Assembly: GCA_000827265.1 (NCBI GenBank) | Contig: KN834785.1 | Span: forward strand, 203,631 to 267,630 | Reading direction: 5' to 3' | Source of the DNA: Collybiopsis luxurians FD-317 M1 | Lineage: Eukaryota > Basidiomycota > Agaricomycetes > Agaricales > Omphalotaceae | DNA: 64,000 nucleotides | Shown here: one piece after another, positions 36,796 through 48,489 of the stretch | Layout of the letters: the number at the start of each line of letters is the position of its first letter | Numbering within the stretch: the stretch's first letter is position 1 | Notes under the pieces: generated by a model | What the model was told of the DNA's origin: nothing | The model's input: only the letters and a program-made list of their open reading frames with translations | Databases searched by the model: none | Program-made: the position numbers and the translations under genes

Positions 36796-38272
36796 CTTAT
36801 ACCAAGTTGACCTGAGCTCCCAGGATGCTCCGCAGACACCGCGGCTTATACCATTTATTTTGAACAGAGCTATTTCAACGTACGCTAGTAAGTGAATCGG
36901 AATCTATCTACCCAATGTATACATCCAAGCCATAATCCATGAAAAATCTTATTTATTCTCGGGTTTACACGAAATGCCGTTTTCCTCATTCACGCTAACA
37001 TTTGTCGAATGAGTAATCAGCCTTAAAAAGGTCCTCATGGGACGGGATGGTGGCGATATTTCGTTAGCTATATTTGAGCGTTCTATTGAGTTTAGGCTCG
37101 ATAATCCTCGAGATCAACTCTCGGGCAGGCATTGAGCTTGACTGCTAACCCCTAGCTGCTCAATACTGAATTGTAAATGATATCGGGACGGTCGAAGCAG
37201 GGTGGGCTGACCACATAACTGTCCCTTTGGAGTGAAATCAATAGTGCTTATCGTGAAAGACAACAGAGAGAACTCATACCTACATATATACGGAGGTACG
37301 GGGGTTATACCCGTGTCAAATTTTTGAAAAATTTGGAGAACAGCCTACCTAAGTGCCGGGTCCGAGTCCGATCCAAGTCCGTCGTCCTAGGAGTTATGCA
37401 ATAAGCCCCGACTGTATACAAGGGAATGCTGCAACTATAGCGAGAGGCATACATATTACAGCAGCATTGGCAAGCTGCGTGTAAAAAGCATCAACAGAAG
37501 CGGATGAACCGCTGAACGCACTTATGTCGAGAGCAACATTCCGGACCAGGCGGACCGCGCCTGATTACCGCGTTCATCCCAATGCTTTTGAGCGTGGTGG
37601 GCGGGAGGACGGTCATACACAAGCTCGGGAGTGCCAAGATGGCATCTAGATTGGACAATTCTGTCCAGTCCAAGGGTATATCAAGCCGTCCATCCGACAG
37701 TATATATAACGGCCATCAGCAAGTTGGCTCCAGTAGTCGACTTGCCAGATTCGAGCGCAAGGATAATCTCGACATAATAGTCTGGGTGTATTTTGGCTCG
37801 AGCATATACCACTATTAATGACAGTCAGAGCAGTTTTCATCATCAGACTCTTTTCATTGACAGACCCAGCTCCGCCCTAGAACGTTCCGCTAGTAGAATC
37901 TGCAGTTGGGTGAGGCATACTCACGAGAGTTACGTGGTCTTTTCTATCTGCTTGAGAACCATATGTTTCAAATTTTAGGGTATCTGTATCCAGCATGGAC
38001 CATGTTCTATTTTGAGTCGGAGTAGTAACGAGGGCCAATGTATTTAGAAATTCTTAACGATTCGGGCAGGTATACATCTTATCAGAGTGGCGACGGAAGA
38101 AACGATAAAGTGAGATCGCATGCATTGTTGAAACGGGGAAGACCGTGTACTCTCAAAGATCCTGGGAAGGTTTTTTTTCCGCTTTTTCCTTGTCGGGACT
38201 TGAGAGGGACATTACCGCCCCCCCGCAGTAAAGATGTGTGTTCCATAGTTGTACTACAGTAGAGTACATCAT
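36796..38272. other. Gene-poor stretch
   Basis: Short open frames only. A near-palindromic GGGGGTTATACCC(G) lies at about 37302-37315, followed by AAATTTTTGAAAAATTT. I see no supported gene or RNA. Confidence 0.35.
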
Positions 38273-38713
38273 GGTAAACTGGTCGTTCGGGAATCGGACC
38301 TCCAATATCCTATCCTATCCATCTAATTGATATTTCTTGTTGCAATCCGAAAATTTCAAACTCATTCCAGAAAGAACGAGCTCATGACAGCAATGGATAG
38401 GAACGTAGTTCGGAAATCAGTTCAAAAATTAGGCCAGCAAAGCAGATAGCGACATAGGAAATCGTTCAAAGATACTTGAAAGTGGGGTCCATTGGATTAG
38501 GGAGTGTCTGCAAAATATAGTCTTCCAATCTTTGCTGAATTGAGCTGTTGGATGTTTGTTTGGTCGGTAAGACTGCTGATTCTTGTACAGATCTCATTCT
38601 TCCATGTCCATTTACACTTGCAATGAACAGCTTTGAACTCCTTATTATGAATAGGATAGGATAGGATATCAAATTACACTGGGGAGGTCCAATTCCTGAA
38701 TGACCAGTTTACC
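38273..38713. mobile_element. MITE-like element with terminal inverted repeats
   Basis: The left end GGTAAACTGGTCGTTCGGGA is matched in reverse complement by the right end ending ..GACCAGTTTACC at 38713. About 30 bp pair with three mismatches, and (GGATA) runs follow on both inner sides. Total length 441 bp and no coding potential. I could not see a clear target-site duplication, so the exact ends are uncertain. Confidence 0.65.
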
Positions 38714-39951
38714 TTACTACACAATTGTACAATGTATAGCTATGGAACACACTCCTACTACAGCGGGGGAATACACATTTGACACGCAGAGATACTAGCC
38801 ACAGTGGACTAGCTCACATCTCTCAGTATGCTGTATTCTTCTATCCACACTACTGTGTGTGTGCGAATCAACGCTCCAACATCCATGGGTGAAACTGATC
38901 CTGAACTTGAACTCCGTTGCTATGCAACAAAATTTGAGGACTCTCTGCCCAACAACACTTTATAAAACTCCAAAAGATCTGTAAAAGCTTGATTATGTAA
39001 AGACACTTTTGACAATAATCAAACTGCCGGTACTCAAGTACTTGCGCTTAGGCTTGTTGAACTTTGCCCTTTGAATTTCAGCAGAGACGTCTTCCCATCG
39101 AGACTGCATTTAGAAGGGAGTTGAGTACTGACAGGCTGTATCCAAGTCTCAGACCAACTTGTCGGGGAAAACGAGTGGACCTTCAAGTTTTACATAGAGT
39201 TCTGCTGGAACCTTAACGCTGCCCGCGGCAGCAATCCTCGACTCCCTCAAGTGTTAAATTAATAATTTAAAATCCTCTCTGTTTCTATTTCAGTCTTTTT
39301 CATACTAACAACTGCGCTCTAATCTCTCCAATCAAGACAACGAATGGTGAGACCTGAGAAGGGAAGCACGGTACACGCGAGGTACATGTGACTGGTTGTT
39401 ATTTTCGTACCGGGGACCTCGATTACAACAAACACTCAGCCCCTACTAAATCTCAGTGTATGGGTGGCAGCTGCCCACCCAGCACTCTTTCTGCTTGCCT
39501 GCCCCCCAAAAAAACCAGTTAAATGATCAATGAGGACCCCCGAGGGGACTGAATCTGATTATAGTCCTAGTGACAGCAGCGAATCAGGAATCCAAATCGG
39601 CATCCATCAGTTATGGTTTTCCCTTCGAAACATACAGGTCAACACCTGGAGCGTTGCACTCTTTCACCGATTCTTTTATGTTCCGACTGAAATAACTTCT
39701 CCCATTCCTACAACGAGATTTCTTTGAGGTACTCATCGACATCCCCTGCGTAATGAGGGTCCGGTGGCATTTCTACACGAGGTTCACAGACAGGGTCAAC
39801 ATGTACATCAAGGTTAGGAAGGCGGTGATAGATAATGTCATAAAAAAAGCGAAAGAAACAGTAAATTCTGTACAGGCATGCATTCTGGTGTGAATATCAA
39901 GGCCGCCACGGAGCCAAATTAGATAGTGACCGTGAAACTGACCCCGTTTGG
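38714..39951. other. Gene-poor stretch
   Basis: No gene is recognised. The only open frame of note is 39530-39727 (+), without family features. Confidence 0.35.
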
Positions 39952-40452
39952 TTAATTCAGCTGTACCCTAGAATTCTCGTAAAGTACCAAAAATACCACC
40001 TCCACGGATAGGCTTTCCAGTATCAAATACTGCCCAAACAAATATTGAGAAATAGTGCAATGAATAAAATCAAAGAAATCCGCCGCAGCTGCTGGATCTT
40101 TGGCTACAGAACAACCACAGTCGGACCGACGGTTTGGTAGATTGGGAAAGCGATCGGCAAGATCTATGTCTGGATTTCCATACATGACCTGAAATACCGG
40201 ACTATGGAGGGCGGAGGGATTCAATGCGAGGAATAAATGAGCTAGACCAAAGTATCCATAATAGTTACGGATTTCGGAGCGCGTAAGTCGGGGAGCAGAC
40301 AGAAAAGGTAGCGCATGAAAAATTTTACATAGAGCCCGGCGTGAGATTTTCGAGATTAGATAAGGGTGTGGGAAGAAGTTACCTATTGTGGCGAATTTAG
40401 GCTGATCGTAGCAAAAACCCTCCCTTCCCATCTTCGCCTCAAGGACCCGCAA
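39952..40452 (-). pseudogene. Helitron N-terminal (Helitron_like_N) domain remnant
   Basis: The 166-codon frame contains the pattern FLALNPSALHSPVFQVMYG followed by a dPaaAa-FF segment (KDPAAAADFFDF). This is the hallmark of the helitron-like N domain that precedes the Rep/HUH nuclease and helicase in Helitron proteins of fungi. The HUH motif and Pif1-like helicase are missing, so this is a fragment. Its 5' end runs into the left arm of the adjacent foldback repeat. It has no ATG of its own in the conserved part. Confidence 0.7.
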
Positions 40453-41128
40453 ATTTGGCGGATCACGTGATTAGATACGTGGGCATTTCTGCGGCCCGTT
40501 GCATGCCAACTGACTTTGCATTTGTCGCGTTGCACAACTCGAATACTGTACATAGGAAACTAGCATTGTAAAGTAGAATTAGTTGTACTTTATAGAACTA
40601 ATAACCAGAATGCACCAAAAGTGCGTTGAAGGAATTCTCTATGACCAAAAACAATGAAGTCGACGCTAGAAGAAATCCCTAGCTACAGCTCCCACATTCT
40701 CGACAATGGAAGGTGTGGTAAACTCAAGATTGTAAATACACCAGAAAAATGGCGACATCTCTGTAGAAAAAGAATTTGACTTACCTTAAAAATGTCATAC
40801 ATATCATACACATGACAAGGCAAATGCAAAGAAAAGACGGCGACGCATGAAACGATAAGGAAAATGTCGCAATAGTTAGCTGGGGATTTTTTCTTCTAGC
40901 GCCGAGCTTACTGTTTCTGGTCATAGGGAGTTCCTTCAATGCACTTTTGGTGTATTCTAGCTGTTAATTCTTTAAAGTACAACTAAATCTACTTTACAAT
41001 GCTAGTTTCCTATGTACAATATTCAAGTTGTGCAATGGAACAAATGCGAAGTCAGTTGGCGCGCAACGGGCAGCAATGCCCACATAACTAATCACGTGAT
41101 CCGCCAAATTTGCGGGTCCTTGAGCTCT
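40440..41128. repeat. Large inverted repeat (foldback), arms about 245 bp
   Basis: The left arm (about 40440-40686) matches the reverse complement of the right arm (about 40878-41128) with roughly 90% identity by eye and small indels. Both arms include GGACCCGCAAATTTGGCGGA next to TCACGTGAT. The loop of about 190 bp is unrelated. It looks like a foldback transposon or a head-to-head duplication. No coding potential. Confidence 0.85.
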
Positions 41129-41822
41129 TGAGGTGAAGATCCCTTCCCTTCGGTCAGAGTCGGGGAAGCGCAACTAGTCTGCTTACAGGACTGTCGAAAT
41201 AGACTGATGATCAATATAATGCGTGTATTATGTGAACAACATGGTCTGTTAGTCAGTCTGCGAGTCATTACAAGAGGAATGGCTGGATGAAGAAAAGAAG
41301 GGCAAGATTATCACTCTGCTGGACCCCATTTCGGATTTGAAGGCACGTTCGTGAACAGCTCTTTGGAGCACAAGCGTCTTGTACTAAGTATTTAGTCTTG
41401 AGCGATTCTGCTTAGTGCTCATCCAGAGTCGGTCGGGAAACTAATTTCTCCAGGTCATTTACCGGGATTAACGGGAAATTATAATCCCTCAACTGGCTCC
41501 TGGCCTTTCTCGGTGTTGGCCTGCCAAAGTTCAGTATTGTTACTCGAGTCTATATTTCAAAATATTGACTCAACCCCGAGCCTGAAAAGTCACGTTGGGC
41601 GATTGAGAGTGTCACGGAGCGGTCTCGGAGTGGAATGATGGTTTTTCAAACGGTAAGAATGTATGATTGTACTTAACATGAAGGGCAGTGAGCATGAGGT
41701 GGAAATTTGAAGGCGCCATGAAAAATGACGAGTATAAATAGGACTTCAAGTCAAACCGCAATCGTAAAATTCATCTCTTCCTCTCCATTTGACTCATAAA
41801 CTAACTTCGCCTTTTATACGCT
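41129..41822. other. Upstream region of the SDR pseudogene
   Basis: No gene is seen in 41129-41730. TATAAATA at 41733-41740, about 83 bp before the SDR start, is a good TATA box that has outlived the gene it served. Confidence 0.45.
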
Positions 41823-42815
41823 ATGTCTTTGATAAATCTAACTTCAACCTACCACCGCTCCACTTATCCTTCCATTTCGCCTTCCAAACCATCCCTCAGC
41901 CAAGCTGGAAGGACAGTTCTGATCACAGGCGGAGGAGGCAGTATAGGTTGTTCCTTCGCCAAGGCCTCTGCATCCAGAGTCATTGTTGTCGGTTGTAGGA
42001 GCGGACTCTTGGATGAAGCTGTTGCAAAGCTTCAAGACGAGTTCGGTAAAGCTGGGCCAACAGAATTTGTAGCTTGCCAGGGGGATATTGGTGATGATGA
42101 ATCAATCTCTGCACTTTGAAAAAACCTCCACTCCCAAAACATTTTTGTGAATGTATTGGTGCTCAATGCAGCTCATTTTAGTCCAAGCGGACCTGATACT
42201 CTGAGTATGGATAGGAACAAGCTCAGGCAAGCCTTTGACATCAATGTCTGGGGTAACTTTGACATGTCTGCAAAATTTGTCCAACAACCCACTGATTCCA
42301 CCGCCAAATGCCCTCTTTATCTTGTTCATGTTTCTACAGCCAGTAGTCACATGTATCCTTCACCCAAGCTAACCCCTTACTCGTCATCCAAAACAGCGTT
42401 CATGGCGCTACTTGGGCATATAGCGGATGAAAGGAAGGTAGACGATGTGCAGATTATCTCCTATCATCCTGGAGCATTGTATTCAGAGGCTGCGAGTAAG
42501 GCTAACATCCTGCAGGATTTAATCAAATGGGATGAAAGTAAGCTTCTGTGTGTTCAAGTACTAACTCGATTTGACATTTTCTTTTAAAGTGTCACTTCCC
42601 GCAGATTACGCTGTCTGGGCAGCTTCCCCAGAGGCATCTTGGCTTCATGGACGGTTTGGGCACATTGGGATGTCAATGAGCTTCGAGAAGCTGCTCATAC
42701 TACCAACAATCAGAACAATGAGATCAAAACACAGCTAGCAGAGGAGAAGGGATATTTGAAGGTCGGGATACTGGGATTACCGAGTATTTCCTTTGCAGCA
42801 TTCTTAAATCAGTAA
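41823..42815 (+). pseudogene. Short-chain dehydrogenase/reductase (SDR), broken
   Basis: Rossmann-fold SDR of the classical type. The cofactor motif TGGGGSIG is near residue 36-43, LNAA stands in the NNAG position, and the catalytic Y-S-S-S-K is near 42380-42394. An intron at about 42539-42590 (GTAAGC...AAAG) joins in frame to a second exon. Two lesions are visible. An in-frame TGA at 42117-42119 lies between two well-conserved segments, and a frameshift in exon 2 near 42650-42665 puts the C-terminal segment in another frame. A conserved Trp or Arg codon is the likely origin of the TGA. The gene is probably non-functional unless the TGA lies in an unrecognised intron or is an assembly error. 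Substrate unknown. Confidence 0.75.
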
Positions 42816-43057
42816 ATGGGCTGGACTACGGAGCTCAAGTTTTTGTACTACACAGATTTTACAATTTGTTCCTATTCTCTGAAATACCCTGAATATAATA
42901 TTTTCCAATTGTTGGGATGAAAATTGAGAGCAGGGGAACCACCTTTGAACTGATATTTCCACTTTTAGGGCATCGGGAGACCATGTTCAATTCTAGAAAC
43001 GGCAGAGATACAAGGCTTGATAGCTTTAGAAAATATGATTCAGGCAAGTAGTAAATA

Positions 43058-43259
43058 GGGGCGGTCAGTGGGGTCAATTCAGGTGGACGATTCAGACATC
43101 GATTCTGGATGTAGAATCTAAGCCTGAATCGCCGTTTGTCGAAGCGCCTCCAGAGGCGTTTCAACAATGCGATTCTAGCTGAATCACATTCCTACCTTAG
43201 TCACCCCGAGTCCGTCCGCCTGGACAGCCGCCAGTAAATTATATAATTTCTATATTTCC
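43058..43259 (+). repeat. Left terminal inverted repeat of the Harbinger element
   Basis: About 200 bp. It pairs with 52021-52187 plus 58980-59010 on the right; the right copy was cut in two by a copia insertion. It is rich in GATTC/GAATC words, including the shared GCCTCCAGAGGC palindrome core. Confidence 0.85.
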
Positions 43260-43310
43260 AAATAAGTATTTCTAAAATAAGTTATTTCGCCACATTCTAC
43301 ACTACACAAC

Positions 43311-44846
43311 ATGGCGGACTCAAAAACTGCAGAAACAACAAAGAAACAACAGGCACCTGCTACCAAGAAAAGTAGTGATGACCAGCAGGTAACACAGAGC
43401 AGTGGCAGTAAGCGAAAGGTAACCATAAATGATGCCGACAAACCTGCCAAATGTGTCCGAGGGAGTAAAAAGAAGGCAGCACAGGCCAGCATGGATGATG
43501 GTGATGAGGATATGTTTGAGGAGGAAGGAGATAAAGATGAGACAAAGGAGTAAGTAACAGTGAACTTGAGAAAAGAGAAGACTCACAATTTGACTTGACT
43601 AGTATTGACTGGACCAATGAACTCACTTCTGCAATGCTTGCACACATCACTGAGAATGAGACAATCAAATCCGGTCTCTTTCCAGGCCCTGGGGCTAATG
43701 TATCAACAGCGGAAGGTGGTGGACTCCCAAAAACTGAACACCAGTTTAAGCTCTTCAAGCTGACTTTTGGTAACCAACTGAAATGGCAGGATGAGCTTGC
43801 AATTGCCAGGGATAAGTCAGGTGGGAGGGAAGTGTCAAAGGTCTGTAAAAGTTTGGGAAGTAAGATAAAGAATCGGCTGTCAAAGTAAGTTGTAAAGCTT
43901 GCATGCAATACGGTTCACTTACCAAAAAAAAGAATGGCAAAGTTGACCCGCCAAATTACTGAAGCACTTGGGGAGACAGGTGAAAGGATTGAAGCTGTCG
44001 ATGAGATTGACATGAGCAAGGAAAACTGCTTCACGAATGTATGGGGTACGTGAACCTTTACTCACACGATATGCTGATTCTCATTTCCAAGCACCTACAG
44101 GCAAATACTGAGAGAAGGCTCCTTGGTATTTTGAGATGCGAGCTCTCATAGGTGACCATCCAAATGCCAAGCCAACTGGACTGGGGAATAGTCAAACCGG
44201 TGTAGACATTGGTGTTCTTGAAGCCTTGTCCTCCGACTATGACAATGGGACTGTTGGTGATACTTCTGAGGGTGATGCTGATATTGATACAAATGCCGAA
44301 CAATCTACTACAGCTGCCACAGAAGAAAAATTGTCTGACATCAATGATGACAAAAACACACTGAAATTCTGGCCCCAAAATCCCCATGTCTTGAGCAAGG
44401 CAAAGACAGCACCTCAGCCTGGAACATCAAAGGCCGTAAAGCTTGAAGAAAAGAAGTCCCAGCACAGGACCAAGATGGACGAGTTTGCAGAGATAGCAAA
44501 GGAAGAGGAAAGAATGGCGCAGAAGGAGTTTGAGTTGGCAAAGCTGAAGGCAGAGTTGGAGATCACACATACCAAAGGCTCCACTGAGGTCAAGCTAGAG
44601 AAGGAAAAGAGAAAGGCTGAGGAGTTTAGGCTGAAGTTGGAGGCAAAGGAAAGAGACAAGAAGCAAAAACATGAACTACACATGGCAATGTTGAACTGTA
44701 ACTCTGGTTCACAGGGTAATTTTGATATGTTCTCAGGAGCTTCTTCCTCCGGTCAGGGTTCTTTATCTGCAGGCCTATGGATGGACTCCAATATGACAGA
44801 AGGTACTACTCATGATCAGTATCAAATGTACAATCAGATGCATTAA
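43311..44846 (+). pseudogene. Myb/SANT-like accessory protein of Harbinger, one nonsense codon
   Basis: Four exons can be placed: 43311-43549, 43603-43884, 43933-44045 and 44101-44846. The N-terminus is Lys/Ser-rich and acidic; exon 2 contains IDWTNELTSAML, a Myb/SANT-like start. The C-terminal half is a charged coiled coil (about 44460-44690) rich in Lys/Glu. In Harbinger elements this partner binds DNA and helps import the transposase. Exon 4 carries TGA at 44109-44111 immediately before APWYFEMR; family relatives usually have Arg there, so CGA to TGA is likely. Apart from that the reading frame is open to TAA 44844-44846. Confidence 0.75.
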
Positions 44847-45548
44847 ATTACTTTCATATAGCATGTAAATGATAAATGTTGTATATACAAATCAGAAGTT
44901 GAATTCCTGTCATCTTTGCTCAGCCCAATATTCATTCCATTCAAACAAAATTTCCTTTAAACTCTCTCACTTCTTCTGGCCTTCTGAGAGGTGCACCCAG
45001 TTATCCAGCTGTAAGGCAATCATCTGCAAATCCAGGTCATCTTCATTATCATCCTGCTCCAATCCTTCCAATAAAAAAGAATCTGATGCATAAGGGTCAT
45101 CAATTACATGTCCATTTGCTTGCCGCTCCTCTTCTTCACCGGCCATGGCAAAGTTGTGAACAATTATACAGCTGACACCCCAGTATGTTGCAAGCTTGTG
45201 GCTTTTCTTATCCACAATGCTTATACAAAGATCTTTTAATGATGGTAATTGCCCCTTCAAAAACCCAATTGCATGTTCTGAGCATATACAAAGCCTTGAT
45301 ACAGCTTCATTGAAAATTTGATTGTCAGGTAGGTTGCACTCAGGATGTTTGAATGGTGCAACCACCCAATCAGAAATCTGTGAATCTGTAAGTGAAGGGC
45401 ATAAAAAAAAATTAGCAAGTAAAAAGCTACTGGATACACTGAGTCAGCCCATATCCATTCTCCAGATCTCAAAACATTTCAGTGCTCTTGCTTTATATAT
45501 GTATTTTCCCAAGCAGATGCATTGTGTATGCTTCCAGTAAAACCATAG

Positions 45549-45553
45549 CCTAT
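45549..45553 (+). repeat. Target-site duplication of copia-1 (left)
   Basis: CCTAT immediately before the left LTR, repeated at 50242-50246 immediately after the right LTR. Five bases is the normal duplication length for Ty1/copia integrases. Confidence 0.93.
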
Positions 45554-45712
45554 TGTTGAGGATTGGTGATGTCATGTGTCAAATATGCCACATCGCCTAA
45601 ATGGTTTATACAAGTATCCTGTAGCTTACAGAATATTCTAGATATATTCTAGATAGGTATATAGGCTCACATCCAAGCTAGCAATAGAATATACTTCCTT
45701 ACATTCTCAATA
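45554..45712 (+). repeat. Left (5') LTR of copia-1
   Basis: 159 bp. It differs from the right LTR at 16 positions: 15 transitions, all within CpG-derived dinucleotides, and one C/G transversion. Confidence 0.95.
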
Positions 45713-45731
45713 GGTTATGGGCCCTGAGCCC
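45713..45731 (+). promoter_or_regulatory. Primer-binding site of copia-1
   Basis: GGTTATGGGCCC directly after the LTR nearly matches the complement of the anticodon arm of initiator Met tRNA (GGTTATGAGCCC). This suggests priming by a half-tRNA as in Drosophila copia, rather than by the tRNA 3' end. Confidence 0.55.
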
Positions 45732-45810
45732 AACTGAATTCTTGCAGGTCTACACTCAGCTCCTCATTGCTCTCATCCTTCCACACTTGTAAATCAGCAT
45801 CTACATCATC

Positions 45811-46580
45811 ATGTCAGATTCTTCAATCACCACCAGTGCTTATCACATCCAGCATCTCTCAGGTGTCAAGAACTACTCCACCTGGAAAGTCAAAATGCAA
45901 GACATCCTAACTGACATGGGTCTTGAGGATTATGCCCTTGGCATGGCCCCAAAGCCCAACAAGCCAAATGCAGATCCTGATGTCATTGCTTGGGCAAAGA
46001 AAGACTGTCAAGCCCTCTCTGCTATTAGGCTCAGAGTTGGAGATGAACTGCTCATTTATATTTCCAATGCAGCAACATCACATACTGCTTGGAATACTCT
46101 ATCTGAAATGTATGCACCAAAAGGTGCAATTGGTATTATCTTGGTGCAATGGAAGCTATTCCATGCACAGTGCCATGATGGTGAGGATATCTCAGAGCAC
46201 ATCCAGACCCTCACCTGCTACAGAAAGGAACTAGCCAGTCTCAGTTCCAAACTCAGTGATGACAAATTCTCCATTACTCTCCTTACCTCTCTCCCTGATT
46301 CCTGGGATAATTTTATCCAAGGAGTAGACACCACCACTCTTTCTGATTCCACCAAACTCATTGCATGCATCCTTGAACAGTCCCACTGAAAGGATGCCAA
46401 GCCCAACTCAGATGATGTTGCCCTTGCCACAAATCAATTCTGTCCCTCCAAATTCAGCAAATCCAATGGCAACTCTTCCCCAACCAATCAAGGTTGTCAT
46501 GGCTGTGGTTGTCTTGGACACTTTGTCAATAAGTGTCAAGACACTGCTGCTGGGAAGACCTTCATGCTGGAATAGAAAAA
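45811..46580 (+). pseudogene. copia-1 gag with zinc knuckle
   Basis: The first 192 codons (45811-46389) encode the copia gag polyprotein domain (LSGVKNYSTWKVKMQDIL near the start, then ITLLTSLPDSWDNFI). A TGA at 46387-46389 ends the frame, and a second frame change precedes the Cys-rich knuckle CHGCGCLGHFVNKC (about 46498-46540). Coding sense is otherwise clear. Confidence 0.88.
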
Positions 46581-46689
46581 GCAGAACTATGAATGTTCCT
46601 TACAGAATCATTCAAAGCTGTTGAAACCTAGCAACTGAGCTCATGTTGCTTAGGATGAGGAATCACCTATCACAGAGGATTATGCATTC

Positions 46690-48110
46690 ATGAGTCACCA
46701 CTCTGTAGATAATCTCTTACCTCCTGACACTTGGTTGATAGATTCTGCTACCACTAAACATATAGTTCAAAATAAATCTCACTTTTCATCTTACTTCGAG
46801 ACCCCTGGTCACTCAGTAAAGGGTTTTGGCAGCACCCCAGCTGTAGGACAAGGTGAAGTTACAGTGGCTTCCCACCTTGGCAAACATGCTTTCAACATCA
46901 CTCTCCATGATGCTCTACATGTCCCTGAAGCTCCATTCAATCTCATTTCCATTGGTCATATGACTCACACAGGATTTTCTGTACAATTTGCAAATGACTA
47001 TCTTACTGTTTACTCCCCAGGTACATCCCCTCGCAAAGTCATGCGAGGAAAGTGTGTCAGTAATCTCTACATTGTCAATATCACTCGCAGCTCATCCCAC
47101 TTCCATCCTAACCCAAATCCCTGCTTGAAATCCACCACCTCTCCTCCCCATCCTGAATCTGAAACTCTTGCATTCCCAGCTTGCCCTACCACTTGCTCCT
47201 GGAAGGATTGGCATAGAATATTTGGCCATATCAATGCTAGGTCTGTAAAGCTGTTGAAGGAGAAAAATATGGTCACTGGCATAATCATTGATTATGACAG
47301 TCCACTGACCTTTGATTGCGATGCCTGCAAATGTGCAAAGATGTATGTACATTCATTCCCTCCTGAAGCCAAATGCAAATACACTGAAATTGGTGAAATG
47401 ACTTTCACTGATGTTTGGGGACCAGCATGTACCAGTGGAATTAATCGAGAATGGTACTATGTCCCATTCACCGATGGCGCCACATGATGAACTATCCTTT
47501 ACTTCCTGAAACAAAAATCAGAGGTGGAGGAAAAAATCAAGAATTATATCACTTACATTCTTACACAGACTGGAAAGCGCTGCAAAGCATTCTGATTCAA
47601 TGGGGGCAGTGAATATCTGTCAAAAAATGTTCAAAGCTATCTTCAGTCAGAAGGGATTTGCTGTGAAATCACAGCACCATACTCACCTCAACAGAATGGC
47701 GTTGCAGAAAGAATCAACTGTACCATCATTGAGCATGTGCATGCCATGCTTGCCCAACACAATTTACCCCTCTTCTTATGGCCTGAAGCAGTTGCATATG
47801 CAGTATATCTTAAAAACTGCTCTCCAACTTGAGCCCTAAACAGAGATGTTACACCTGACAAAGCCTTCTGGAATAGGAACCTGATGTCAGCAATCTATTT
47901 GAATTTGGCTCACCCTGTTGGGTTCTTTGCCAGGATGGGAAGAACCAGAAACTCACCTCGAAATCCTGTCCCTTCCATTTCGTTGGCCTATCTGATGAGT
48001 CCCACACTTACCACTATTACAACCCCAAAACTTGACAAGTCCAAACCTCCTGAAATGTTGCCTTTGGTTTTGAAGATGAATTTACTTCATCTGACATACT
48101 GGTAATCTCA
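46690..48110 (+). pseudogene. copia-1 protease and integrase region
   Basis: The protease motif region is TWLIDSATTKHI (about 46731-46766), with Ala where the active-site Gly normally stands. The pre-integrase HHCC zinc finger (DWHRIFGHIN...CDACKCAKM) is at about 47205-47343. The integrase core begins with the first Asp in FTDVWGP at about 47403-47423; later parts are in shifted frames up to 47900. Stops TGA TGA at 47485-47490 and others interrupt it. Family order is intact but no protein could be made. Confidence 0.85.
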
Positions 48111-48489
48111 TCGGCACTCAAGGGGGAGAAGGGAAAAGAAAAGAAAAAAGAAACTTTTGAAACTCCTCAATCTGAGTTGCCGCCAAGCAAAGACACAGAC
48201 AACATACCTGAAGTTTCCAATACTCCACAGATTTCACCTCCTCTATCACCCCTCACACCTCTACCATCCCTTAACCCTTCACCCATGCCTTCACCTACAT
48301 CCAAGCCAAAAGCCCCTAAAGACATATCAAGTGCTATTGATACATCCAACATCATCACTGGATGCTGTACACAATCCAAACTGCCAACCAACTATTGCCT
48401 CCTCAATAATCCCGACTCCTGTTCCCCTTGCAAACCTGATGCTTGGAAAACCTGAGTTCCTACAGATGACCCAGATTCCAATACTGCAG

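Noticed and set aside
37290..37400. Possible structured RNA around GGGGGTTATACCC
   Set aside because: Only a short palindrome; no extended pairing and no conserved element recognised.
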